A stretch of DNA of 6,699 bases from an uncultured Eubacteriales bacterium (GTDB taxonomy: Bacteria > Bacillota > Clostridia > Christensenellales > DTU072), in contig CACXDF010000237.1 of assembly GCA_902766325.1 (NCBI GenBank), positions 1-6,699 on the forward strand. The letters run 5' to 3'. This document shows positions 1-6,699 of this stretch, in pieces (position 1 is the first letter of the stretch; the number at the start of each line of letters is the position of its first letter). The translations under genes were made by a program, and so were the position numbers. The notes beneath the pieces are model-generated. The model was not told the DNA's origin. It did not search any database and saw only the letters and a program-made list of their open reading frames with translations.

Positions 1-1946
1 AACGCCAGATTTACGGTAGTGACCGTGACGCGTTCTCCCGCGGAATTAACGTTATAGGACTCGCTGACCTTACCGCGCACGGCAAGGCTCTCTTCGGACG
101 AAATGAGGCAAGGCGTATTTTTACCCGTTCCGTCGCCGAGGAAGATGCCGAAGAACTTACTTGCGTCCATTGCATTCGTTTGATAAGGCGTGATCGTCAC
201 GTCATAGTCGAGCGTGATCACTTCCGGCTCGGAGAACAACGTATAATACAGATCGTTCAAATCGCCCGGAAGCGTGATCTTCTCGAACGGAACGCGATAG
301 AAAACACCGTTAAAGTATTCTTCGCGATTATAAAATCCTTGCAGGATGATCTGATCCTGACTGTTTTCGACAAACCTATAAGAAAGGAATACCGTCAATA
401 GCTGGAAAAAGTCGTTGGGAATAACGTCTTTCAACGCTTCGTCCTTACCCGTCAACCATCTGCTGACAAGCGTTGTCAAAGAAGTCTCGTCTCCCCTGAT
501 ATTTTTTATCAGTTCTTCCGTTATTTCTACTTGGAAAGTGTTGATATCGGGAGAAGACATGGATTCGAGAAGTGCTTCGTACAGTTCTTTATCCGCTCTC
601 GATTCCGTCCTTGCCGTCGGATCCGCCAATACGTTGAGGATGCGGATCAGATAGTTATATCCGACCTGCAATGCGGAACAAACGTCGAGATCCGTTAGAT
701 AGACCTTAGGCAGGTGCAGACTTTGCAATTCTATCGGCGTTCCGATAACGTTACATAAGCCTTCGGCGTTAACGTACATGATCTCGTCGGCATAATAGAT
801 GCTCAAAAATTCGCTGATATCGGCATACTTATCCTTGATCTCCGATTGCGTGCTTCTTTGATCGTAAATACGGAATGTGAACGTGTTATCCGCGTTGACT
901 TTGGCATTCAGATCATAATCGAAGGATACAAGATAGGCCTCTTCCCGAACAGTAGGGAAAGTGATCTGTCCTTCGAAAGATCCGGTGCCGGGCGTAAACG
1001 CGTCGTAGGCGTACTTCGTCTTCATTTCTTCGCCGTCGGAAAGCGCATTCAACAGCGGATCGTACTTATAAGAGCTCCTTATAAAATAGTTGCTGCCGTC
1101 GAGCATTCTTCCATTGATGGAAGCCCCGACCTGATACACTCTGCCGTCGTTCAGAAGAAAACGGAATTCTTCCGCATTAATGGAGTTGAAGGTGTACTCA
1201 ATGAACTTACTGAGACGAAAACCGAGCATATTATAGGTGATCGCGTCGAAACTCTGTCCGATACCCTCGGTCAAGCCTTCGATACGGGCGTTGATGGTGG
1301 ACATCAGTATAGAAAAATCGCCTTCCCGGAAGTAGATCGCCTCTCCGTTTTCACCGACCACGTTGGAGACGCAATTTTTCGGCTCGAAAGCGTTGGTAAG
1401 GAGAGAACCTCTGCTGAAGTAACTCCGCATAAATTCTCCGTAGAAGAAGTTATAGAAATCCAGTTTCGCCATGGCTTGGTTAAAAAGAGTATACAGAAGA
1501 AGAGAATTGAAGCCGGCGATCTTGTATCTGCCTCTGTCGGAATAGATATACAGATCGGTATTGTCGTAATAAAGAGAAATACGGGTTATATGGTTTACAT
1601 TATCGAAAAGACGAAGATAGTATTTATTCTTTTCGGCGTTTGCGCCGTAAACGGCATCGAAACGAAGCGTATAGTTTTCTACGTCCGTCCGAACGGTATA
1701 TTCGCTCTGCACGGCGTACTCCTTAAGCGGAGCCGTCTCGTCGTTTTTCCAGGCGACCGTCTTTTCCAAACCGCTGTTGACCTTCGCGAGATAGTAGTTT
1801 ACGTCATAATTCGTCTCGGGAATCGGCGGTTCTTCCTGTTCCCCGCCTTGCTCTCCGTTCCTGTTCGAACAGGCGACCATGCCGAGCATGGCTGCCAATA
1901 GCAGCGTGAGCGCAAGTAACCACAGTAATAATCTCTTCTTCTTCAT
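1..1946 (-). CDS. Large predicted lipoprotein, 3' end outside window
   Basis: The frame is open for 648 codons from ATG at 1944-1946 to the left edge with no stop, so the C-terminus is missing. The start is chosen because a G-rich ribosome site lies 5 bases upstream and because it gives a complete lipoprotein signal: MKKKR, a hydrophobic core, then MVAC with Cys26 as the lipidated residue. Residues 27-45 (SNRNGEQGGEQEEPPIPET) form a polar linker, typical after lipidation. The rest alternates beta-rich blocks (83-145, 338-402, 576-648) with helical blocks (148-178, 212-255, 420-465, 475-525). The beta blocks look like diverged copies of one module. Its length is unlike small substrate-binding lipoproteins, and no enzyme motif is seen. 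It probably faces outward from the cytoplasmic membrane and may work with the giant protein encoded just upstream. Family unknown to me; a multi-module LppX/LolA-like fold is only a guess. Confidence 0.93.
   Translation of the reverse strand, partial: MKKKRLLLWLLALTLLLAAMLGMVACSNRNGEQGGEQEEPPIPETNYDVNYYLAKVNSGLEKTVAWKNDETAPLKEYAVQSEYTVRTDVENYTLRFDAVYGANAEKNKYYLRLFDNVNHITRISLYYDNTDLYIYSDRGRYKIAGFNSLLLYTLFNQAMAKLDFYNFFYGEFMRSYFSRGSLLTNAFEPKNCVSNVVGENGEAIYFREGDFSILMSTINARIEGLTEGIGQSFDAITYNMLGFRLSKFIEYTFNSINAEEFRFLLNDGRVYQVGASINGRMLDGSNYFIRSSYKYDPLLNALSDGEEMKTKYAYDAFTPGTGSFEGQITFPTVREEAYLVSFDYDLNAKVNADNTFTFRIYDQRSTQSEIKDKYADISEFLSIYYADEIMYVNAEGLCNVIGTPIELQSLHLPKVYLTDLDVCSALQVGYNYLIRILNVLADPTARTESRADKELYEALLESMSSPDINTFQVEITEELIKNIRGDETSLTTLVSRWLTGKDEALKDVIPNDFFQLLTVFLSYRFVENSQDQIILQGFYNREEYFNGVFYRVPFEKITLPGDLNDLYYTLFSEPEVITLDYDVTITPYQTNAMDASKFFGIFLGDGTGKNTPCLISSEESLAVRGKVSESYNVNSAGERVTVTTVNLA
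732..1700 (-). repeat. Possible internal module duplication in the lipoprotein
   Basis: Residues 83-147 and 338-405 share an ordered set of features: a strand with F-D (96-97; 342-343), a polar turn with Asn-Ala, R-[LI]-[FY]-D (112-115; 359-362), an Ile-containing spacer, YY (126-127; 384-385), an [LM]-Y-[IV] strand (132-134; 390-392), and a Gly-ended strand (145; 402). Each is followed by a helical block. A third copy may begin near residue 576 and run off the window. Identity is low and was aligned by eye. Confidence 0.35.
1869..1946 (-). other. Type II (lipoprotein) signal peptide
   Basis: These 26 codons encode MKKKR, then a Leu/Ala-rich core (LLLWLLALTLLLAAMLG), then M-V-A-C. The basic n-region, core length and small residue before the cysteine fit a signal peptidase II site cleaved before Cys26. 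The -3 residue is Met rather than the usual Leu, which is tolerated but less common. The first few codons include three TTA leucines (6, 7 and 10), codons that are otherwise rare in this gene. Confidence 0.85.
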
Positions 1947-1951
1947 ATATA

Positions 1952-1957
1952 CCCCCC
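1952..1957 (-). promoter_or_regulatory. Poly-G ribosome binding site in the 19-base intergenic gap
   Basis: The gap (1947-1965) reads GTCCGGCCGGGGGGTATAT before the ATG. GGGGGG sits 5 bases from the start and can pair with the anti-Shine-Dalgarno CCUCC with one G-U wobble in place of the usual A. The palindrome CCGGCCGG (1956-1963) overlaps it and could pair with itself or a neighbour to mask the site. No promoter or terminator fits in so short a gap, which supports cotranscription of the two genes. Confidence 0.6.
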
Positions 1958-1965
1958 GGCCGGAC

Positions 1966-4900
1966 TTATCTTCGTAAAGTCATAGCCAGTAACGTTGACG
2001 TGAATTTATAGACGTTTCCGTCTACGGTGACAGTGAACTCGGACGACGTCATCAAGCCTGTCTGCTGATTGTACGTCCAGTAGACGTTGTCGACTTCGAC
2101 CATGCGACAGTTATATCCGAGACCGATATACGGTGTAAATTCGCCTTTCTCGATTTTTGCCGTATGAACGAATTGCAACAGTTTGTACATCGAATCGCCG
2201 ATGTTATCGTAAGGAGCTATCCTGCCGTATGCGGTATAAGCGTCCTCCGTACCTTCCCAATAGGTAGCGGGCACGGCGATATAAACGGCGTTCGTCTTCA
2301 AGCGATAATAGGTCTTACCCATCGTAAAGACGGTATCGCTCGTCAAAACGTAACCGCCTTGCTTATACTCGAAGTACGTATTTTGCGGAATGGGCTTCCT
2401 GTTCATCGAGTTGGTGACCGTGACCGTCTCGTAATGCGTGTTATTATCGATCGTCGCCGAATACTCCGCATAGGACGAGTGCAAGCTGTCGTACTGATAG
2501 TATCCGAGCGGATTGTAATCGGAGAAGATGACCTTGACCGAAAGCGTCTGAGCATAGACGGTCGTACTTCCGTCCGCCAAAACGAGTACGGTCACCATTA
2601 CGTCCGTATCACCGCCGCCTTCCAGTCTTGCCGGATTCTGCGTGAAGTCGTACCGCTCGTAGATGGCAAGCAAGTTATACGCGTCGTTAGTCGCGTCGCG
2701 ATCGGTATAAGCGTCCTTCAAGTAAGAATTGAGACCGCGATAATACTCTTTGGCCAGAGCGATAATATCTTTTTGTTCGTTTTCGCTCATGTTCGGCCAG
2801 TTGATAAGAAGGTTCATCGCAAACAATTCTCTCGCCGAAGAATCGACGCCGGGATACATTTCTCGCACGAAGGATTTCAGATTGGACAACACTTCGTCGT
2901 AGTTTTGATTCCACAATAGTCTGATCTTCAACTGTGACGGATCGTATTTGACGTTGTTTTCAAACAAAGTCACCAGACCGGTGGCGGGATAATAGGAATC
3001 GACGTCCATGATCAGGTTGACCTGTCCGCTCTTACCGGCAAGCTCTCCTTTTATTTCGTCAAAGAGGCCGCATTGACATTCCGTTCCCACGCAATGACAA
3101 GTCTGCGTGGCCGGGTCGAATACAAGAACGTGCTTATATAGCGCGCACGTCGGTTCCTCACACCGAACGACATAGTTCGTTCCGTCGCGCGTGACGCTCA
3201 GGTCGTGTCCGTAAGAACAAACGCCGGAAGCCATATCGGTCACGGAGAAGTACGCGTCGTAATAAGGCATCGTAAAGGTGTAGATCGAATGTCCGTCCGC
3301 GTCGACGTCCTTGCCGACGACGATATTATTCGGCATTACCTGCAACGTAGAAATATTCATACTCTCGTAAGAATAGATGACGTCGACCGGCGTCTTGGTA
3401 TCGTCCGAGGCTCTCAATCTGGAAAGCGTGAACGATCCGATCTCCTCGTTGCCCAAAGAGACGATCCCGGAGCGGCTTCCGTGCCTGCTGTCGCTGAGAA
3501 GGCTCCCCAGCGTCGTATCGTCCCAATAAAGGAGATACTTTTTCCGCTCGCGGACCGCTTGCATGGTAGAGTCGTCCGTACCGTATTCAAGGAGAACGCT
3601 GGTGCTGTGCAAATTCGACGATCCGGAATAAGGATAGAACAATTTCTTCATGAATTGAGTCCCCGTCTCGTTCGGATCGGAATAACGGACCGTACCGTAA
3701 TTACCGCCTTCCGTCTTCGTCAAAGAAACGCTTGCTACCGTTCCGTCTTCACGCAGGATCCTGATCGAGAAATCCGCCAAATAACAGTCTACGGACGAAT
3801 GGGTGCTGTAGTCGCTGAAATAACATCCGATCGGGTCGAGATAGGCGAAGTATCTGCTACTGCCGTCCACCTCGTAAATAACGTCGGTAATATGCGCGGT
3901 CGGTTGATACAGACCGGCGTAACTCCAAGAAGCGACGTACAGGGACAGATTGATCTCCTGTCCTTTACTGCTGGCGATATGCCCGGTCACTACGGGAGAC
4001 TCTGCGGCCAGGTTCCCGGTGGGCAGGATAGAAACGTTCTGCCACAGGATATCGAGATAAGAGTCGCCGACTTTGACCACGGAAGGCATGTCGGACTGTT
4101 TGAACTCAAACGGATTGAACACCGAGATCGCCTGATCGGTCAATTTCCCGCTGATGGGATTGATGGTATTCGAGAAGCGATAAGACAGATATCCTTCGCT
4201 GTCGTACCCATCCATAACGGACAAATAATATTGACCCGAGACGACGTTAAGCTCTATTGTCAGACGGAATACGTTTCCGTCCGCTCTCCTGGTAACGACG
4301 ACCGTTTCTCCCGCGCCGAGCTCCATATCGTATCCCGTAATATCCGGTTCGGGATAAGCGACGCCGTCCAAAGAATGCAGATAGTACGCAAGTCCGAGCT
4401 CTCCGATCGGATCGCGGACGACGAGGCTCTCTTCATCGAGAATATGCCCTTCCATCTTCAGTTTTTGGTTGAGCGTCTGGGTGTCGCCCGTCGTTCCGCC
4501 GCGGAGAGTAGCGTACAGATCGGAGTCGCCGCCGAGGTAGTTCGCCTTGCCGCTCACGTTATCGCCGGCCCAAGCCGTATTGTTGCGATAAGAAGGTCCG
4601 CCCGTCGCCTCGTCGAAAGTTACGTTATACACCGAAGGCAGAACGTTATACAGGAAGTAAGAGTCCGTCTTGTACAAAGTCGCGTACAGATAGACGGCGG
4701 ACTGCTCGACTTCTTTGTAGTAATCAAATCCGCGCACCTTCTCCCAATTACCGACCAGTTCGCCTTCGACGTAATCAAAGCCGGAACGGAGCAATAATTT
4801 CGCATAATAGGTATGACCGGCGACAAAGGTCGTATCTTTGGTCAGATAGTACTTACCGTCCGCCCTCTTTTCGTAATACTCGTAGGTCACGGAAGACGCT

Positions 4901-6699
4901 TCTTTATACGTGCCCGTCTCTTCATCCAGTATTCTCGGATAATACCCGATATAAGAAAGAGAAGAACCGACTCTCGCCGCCACCGTTTCGGCGTTGCTGA
5001 CCACATAAACGTTCTTACGTAAATAGTAAGTCGTACCGGATTCGAAGACGCTGTCATCCTTCGGTAAAAATCTGTCGAGAGCGCTGCTATATTCGTAATA
5101 AGTCTCCGACAGACCGTATTCGTTCGTCTCCGCGAAAAGATAGTAATCGTCGGTCGCATTGAATTGAGCGTCGGTCGCACGGTAATAGTAGTTTCCGCCG
5201 TTATGGTACTTATAGTATTTCTTTCCGACGGTCAAATTACTTCCGGCCGCCACGACTTCTTCTTGCGAGTCGCTGATAAGTTTGACCGTAATAAAGCGAT
5301 AGTACTTTTTTTCGCTGAAAACGAGGTTGTTTTCCACGTCGTAAACGGATTCGGTCAGGAGAGGGCCGTTGAGCGTAACGGAATCGCCGTAATAATAATA
5401 GCTCTTTTCCTGCGCAAAGACAGTATCCGACGTCAATTCGTACCGTCCGCTTACTTTATCGTATTCATAATAAGAATTTTCCGGAATAGCCGATTTGGCG
5501 AGAACGTTCAGAGCGGAAAGGTTGCTTGCGCCGGCCTGAACGTTGACGGTAAGATATCTTTCGTCGGAGTTCAACTTGACGAAACGATAATAATACTTGG
5601 TCCGATCGTAATCGGTATCCCGCGTTTGATAATAATACGAATTTTCGTCCTGCTCATAGACCGGACCGGCCGTAAAGTCTTCTTCCGTCGCCTTTTCTAT
5701 CGTATAATACGCGGTAAAGTTCCTGTACTTAGACTCCGTAGGCAACATATACACGGCGTCTCTGTCCAGATTGAGCCCGCGAGCCCGGCGAATGGCCGTT
5801 ACGCACTTTTCTTCCAAGTATACCGACTTCATAAAGTTTTCGATCGCCTTCGTCATGAGCGTATTGAGCGTAGACGTGCAATCGGTACCGTTGATCAAAC
5901 TTCTTCTGACGGTGAACACGGAAGAATCGTATCTGCTGATCGACGTATAGCTGTAATTGATGATATGCGTCGGCAAATTCAAAAAGTCGGTGAGAAGAAC
6001 GGTATCTCTTTCCGTAAAGTCGAACCATCTTTCCACGACCGCATTGATGGCCGCGCGCATCTCGCGACTCTCGCATCCGCTCTTCGCTGTCAAAACGTAT
6101 CCGACGAGCGTCACTTCTTCTTCCATCTTAAACGAAGAAGCCGCGTATCCTCCGCTAACGCCCAACGGAGAATTCTCTACGCTCGAAGTGCGGACGTAAT
6201 ACTTTACGCCGCTCTGTATTATGCCGGTCGCTCGGGCAAAGAATCCGTTCTTATCCAGCACGTACACTTCGGCCGTCTGCGGCAACGCGTACCCAACCGT
6301 CATAACGTTGAAGTAATACGTCTTCGTCTCGTCGAACGCAAGATCGCGGGTCCTTTCGTAAACGCCGCCGATAAGTTCGTAATAAAGCGCGTTGCCTTCT
6401 CCGTCTTTCGGAACGGGACTGTTCTTTCTTACTTTCAGTTCGTTCAATTCTTCGTAAGGCGTGTCTTCCGAGACGATATTGACGTTCAGATAATCCACGT
6501 ATACGCCGTACGAATCGTAAGTGCTCTTTAAACCCATTCTTGCAAAGAGGATCTCCAGTACCGTCTGTCGAATGGCGATAAGATCGTCGCTTTCGGCCGA
6601 CACGAAGGCGCCGCCGCTACGCAGACCGTACTTTTCGTCGGTGGCGAAGATAGCTTCGTACATTCTCTCTACCATGAGCGCTTTATAAAGGTCGTTAAC
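1966..6699 (-). CDS. Giant tyrosine-repeat protein, probably surface-exposed (5' end outside window)
   Basis: Not a family I recognise by name. The frame is open from the window edge to a TAA at 1966-1968 (1577 codons). The Met at 6675 is probably internal: the eight codons before it stay open (VNDLYKAL), no purine-rich ribosome site precedes it, and no signal peptide follows. Residues are numbered from that Met. Layout: 1-300 mixed, with helical stretches (30-48, 204-218, 268-298); 98-160 two diverged YY repeats; 322-624 the main tyrosine-rich array; 680-1150 beta-rich, with a bacterial Ig-like segment near 853-914 and a YTFTMP strand at 1132-1137; 1153-1202 seven cysteines; 1258-1345 helical, charged; 1352-1569 beta-rich with a lone repeat at 1434-1457. 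No transmembrane helix, LPXTG anchor or catalytic motif is visible. Composition (Tyr, Ser, Thr, Asn) fits an exported adhesin-like or wall-associated protein; that is inference. It sits 19 bases upstream of a lipoprotein gene, so the two are probably cotranscribed. Confidence 0.93.
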   Translation of the reverse strand, partial: VNDLYKALMVERMYEAIFATDEKYGLRSGGAFVSAESDDLIAIRQTVLEILFARMGLKSTYDSYGVYVDYLNVNIVSEDTPYEELNELKVRKNSPVPKDGEGNALYYELIGGVYERTRDLAFDETKTYYFNVMTVGYALPQTAEVYVLDKNGFFARATGIIQSGVKYYVRTSSVENSPLGVSGGYAASSFKMEEEVTLVGYVLTAKSGCESREMRAAINAVVERWFDFTERDTVLLTDFLNLPTHIINYSYTSISRYDSSVFTVRRSLINGTDCTSTLNTLMTKAIENFMKSVYLEEKCVTAIRRARGLNLDRDAVYMLPTESKYRNFTAYYTIEKATEEDFTAGPVYEQDENSYYYQTRDTDYDRTKYYYRFVKLNSDERYLTVNVQAGASNLSALNVLAKSAIPENSYYEYDKVSGRYELTSDTVFAQEKSYYYYGDSVTLNGPLLTESVYDVENNLVFSEKKYYRFITVKLISDSQEEVVAAGSNLTVGKKYYKYHNGGNYYYRATDAQFNATDDYYLFAETNEYGLSETYYEYSSALDRFLPKDDSVFESGTTYYLRKNVYVVSNAETVAARVGSSLSYIGYYPRILDEETGTYKEASSVTYEYYEKRADGKYYLTKDTTFVAGHTYYAKLLLRSGFDYVEGELVGNWEKVRGFDYYKEVEQSAVYLYATLYKTDSYFLYNVLPSVYNVTFDEATGGPSYRNNTAWAGDNVSGKANYLGGDSDLYATLRGGTTGDTQTLNQKLKMEGHILDEESLVVRDPIGELGLAYYLHSLDGVAYPEPDITGYDMELGAGETVVVTRRADGNVFRLTIELNVVSGQYYLSVMDGYDSEGYLSYRFSNTINPISGKLTDQAISVFNPFEFKQSDMPSVVKVGDSYLDILWQNVSILPTGNLAAESPVVTGHIASSKGQEINLSLYVASWSYAGLYQPTAHITDVIYEVDGSSRYFAYLDPIGCYFSDYSTHSSVDCYLADFSIRILREDGTVASVSLTKTEGGNYGTVRYSDPNETGTQFMKKLFYPYSGSSNLHSTSVLLEYGTDDSTMQAVRERKKYLLYWDDTTLGSLLSDSRHGSRSGIVSLGNEEIGSFTLSRLRASDDTKTPVDVIYSYESMNISTLQVMPNNIVVGKDVDADGHSIYTFTMPYYDAYFSVTDMASGVCSYGHDLSVTRDGTNYVVRCEEPTCALYKHVLVFDPATQTCHCVGTECQCGLFDEIKGELAGKSGQVNLIMDVDSYYPATGLVTLFENNVKYDPSQLKIRLLWNQNYDEVLSNLKSFVREMYPGVDSSARELFAMNLLINWPNMSENEQKDIIALAKEYYRGLNSYLKDAYTDRDATNDAYNLLAIYERYDFTQNPARLEGGGDTDVMVTVLVLADGSTTVYAQTLSVKVIFSDYNPLGYYQYDSLHSSYAEYSATIDNNTHYETVTVTNSMNRKPIPQNTYFEYKQGGYVLTSDTVFTMGKTYYRLKTNAVYIAVPATYWEGTEDAYTAYGRIAPYDNIGDSMYKLLQFVHTAKIEKGEFTPYIGLGYNCRMVEVDNVYWTYNQQTGLMTSSEFTVTVDGNVYKFTSTLLAMTLRR
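2305..2376 (-). repeat. Isolated C-terminal copy of the tyrosine repeat
   Basis: Residues 1434-1457 run from YFEY through YVLTSDTVF to KTYY. LTSDTVF is identical to residues 414-420 of the main array about 1030 residues earlier. The encoding DNA differs at 6 of 27 bases over the YxLTSDTVF stretch, including a TCG versus AGC serine codon, so it is not a recent copy. No other complete unit is seen between residues 625 and 1433, apart from a half-like YYQY stretch at 1392. Confidence 0.7.
3070..3219 (-). other. Cys/His-rich knot in the giant protein
   Basis: Cysteines 1153, 1172, 1177, 1193, 1195, 1200 and 1202, with His 1157, 1182 and 1194, lie within 50 residues, while the rest of the protein is cysteine-poor. 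The last four form CHC then CQC separated by four residues. The spacing could hold a metal ion or disulfides; for an exported protein either is possible. An odd number of cysteines leaves one unpaired if all others form disulfides. It follows directly after the YTFTMP strand. I do not match it to a named family. Confidence 0.5.
3235..3309 (-). other. YTFTMP surface-repeat strand with an Asp-rich loop
   Basis: Residues 1123-1147 read DVDADG, then IYTFTMPYYDAYFSVTD. The 'Y-T-F-T-M-P ... D-x-x-x-V/S-V' ending is common at the last strands of InlB B-repeat-like and related Gram-positive surface repeats. The D-x-D-x-D-G loop before it could bind calcium, but it lacks the hydrophobic position 8 and the acidic position 12 of an EF-hand. 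Confidence 0.35.
3934..4119 (-). other. Possible bacterial Ig-like segment
   Basis: Residues 853-914 contain FNPFEF, then MPSVVKV, YLDILW, a loop, VVTGHIASS and a closing INLSLYV strand. The order P-x-x-V-x-V, then V/L-x-W, then V-x-G-x-I, then alternating hydrophobics resembles bacterial Ig-like domains of the Big_4 type found in Gram-positive surface proteins. This is a pattern judgement from memory; the usual 'dGt' turn is not obvious, so the call is weak. Confidence 0.3.
4804..5709 (-). repeat. Main tyrosine-rich repeat array inside the giant protein
   Basis: Residues 323-624 hold diverged copies of a unit of about 25 residues: two Tyr, a short polar stretch, Tyr or Phe, then T-x-D-[TS]-x-F, a few residues, and a closing [TS]-Y-Y. 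Clear copies are at 402-429, 487-512, 526-551 and 600-624; weaker ones at 323-340, 347-363 and 445-459. Several units are followed by a second conserved stretch of about 30 residues of the type V-x-L-x-S, then A-x-x-S-x-L, as at 366-390, 464-483 and 556-575, so the full period is longer and part of it is sometimes skipped. Four Tyr codons at 5389-5400 form a TAT/TAC run. The spacing suggests short beta hairpins. I recall similar YY motifs in Bacillota surface and phage proteins but cannot verify this. Confidence 0.75.
6196..6384 (-). repeat. Two upstream diverged copies of the tyrosine repeat
   Basis: Residues 98-121 open with YYE, have VYERTRDLAF in the middle and end KTYY, matching the unit of the main array including the D-x-x-F core. 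Residues 138-160 (YVLDKNGFFARATG, ending GVKYY) fit less well: the D-x-x-F core is lost but the spacing and closing YY remain. They lie about 160 residues before the main array, with a helical segment between. Confidence 0.55.

Noticed and set aside
846..1901. 351-codon plus-strand open frame
   Set aside because: Codon-aligned antisense to the lipoprotein gene, whose signal peptide, lipobox and ribosome site fix the true strand.
1963..1981. GACTT/AAGTC inverted repeat at the end of the giant gene as a terminator
   Set aside because: The stem is only 5 base pairs with a 9-base loop and no T-run follows; the downstream gene starts at once.
2164..2919. 251-codon plus-strand open frame
   Set aside because: Same antisense alignment with the giant protein; it ends at a CTA leucine codon of the sense gene.
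3292..3309. DxDxDG loop as an EF-hand or dockerin calcium site
   Set aside because: Position 8 is Ser and position 12 is Phe instead of hydrophobic and acidic residues, and there is no second loop or flanking helix.
4014..4028. LPTGN at residues 884-888 as a sortase signal
   Set aside because: It is not LPxTG, lies in the middle of the protein, and has no hydrophobic segment or basic tail after it.
3205..4797. 530-codon plus-strand open frame
   Set aside because: It is exactly codon-aligned antisense to the giant protein, is rich in Arg, Val and Ile as such shadows are, lacks a coherent domain pattern, and its end is set by a TTA leucine codon of the sense gene.
5164..6531. 455-codon plus-strand open frame
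   Set aside because: Codon-aligned antisense shadow of the repeat array and N-terminal part of the giant protein; the YY repeats on the minus strand have a clear protein-level logic that this frame lacks.
6673..6675. True start of the giant protein at this ATG
   Set aside because: The frame stays open to the window edge, no ribosome site precedes the ATG, and no export signal follows it.

Overview
The window is almost wholly coding on the minus strand. It holds two large reading frames, and each runs off one edge. Roughly half the bases are G+C by eye. Codon use is even, but both genes largely avoid TTA, CTA and TCA codons. The downstream gene opens with a Lys-rich signal peptide ending in a lipoprotein cysteine. 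Together with repeat-rich giant proteins carrying segments that resemble Gram-positive surface domains, this suggests an uncultured, possibly gut-associated, Bacillota/Clostridia genome. That placement is inference; the window has no marker gene.

In transcription order (right to left): (1) 6699 to 1966 is the C-terminal 1577 codons of a giant protein whose start lies beyond the right edge. It has a mixed helical N-terminal part, a tyrosine-rich repeat array (about 320 residues), a long beta-rich region with a possible bacterial Ig-like segment, a Cys/His-rich knot of seven cysteines in 50 residues, a helical stretch, and a beta-rich C-terminus holding one isolated copy of the tyrosine repeat. 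(2) A 19-base gap carries only a G-rich ribosome binding site. (3) 1946 to 1 is the first 648 codons of a second large protein, a predicted lipoprotein with a Gly/Glu/Pro linker and what look like two or three diverged copies of one beta-rich module. Its C-terminus lies beyond the left edge.

The tight spacing and shared strand make an operon very likely. Both products look exported and probably work together on the cell surface, but neither has a recognised enzymatic motif and I assign no function. No RNA gene, mobile element, CRISPR array, promoter or terminator is visible. The long plus-strand open frames are codon-aligned shadows of these two genes. The most notable signals are the 'YY...T-D-T-x-F...YY' repeat family, its isolated distant copy, the cysteine knot, the module duplication in the lipoprotein and the poly-G Shine-Dalgarno site.
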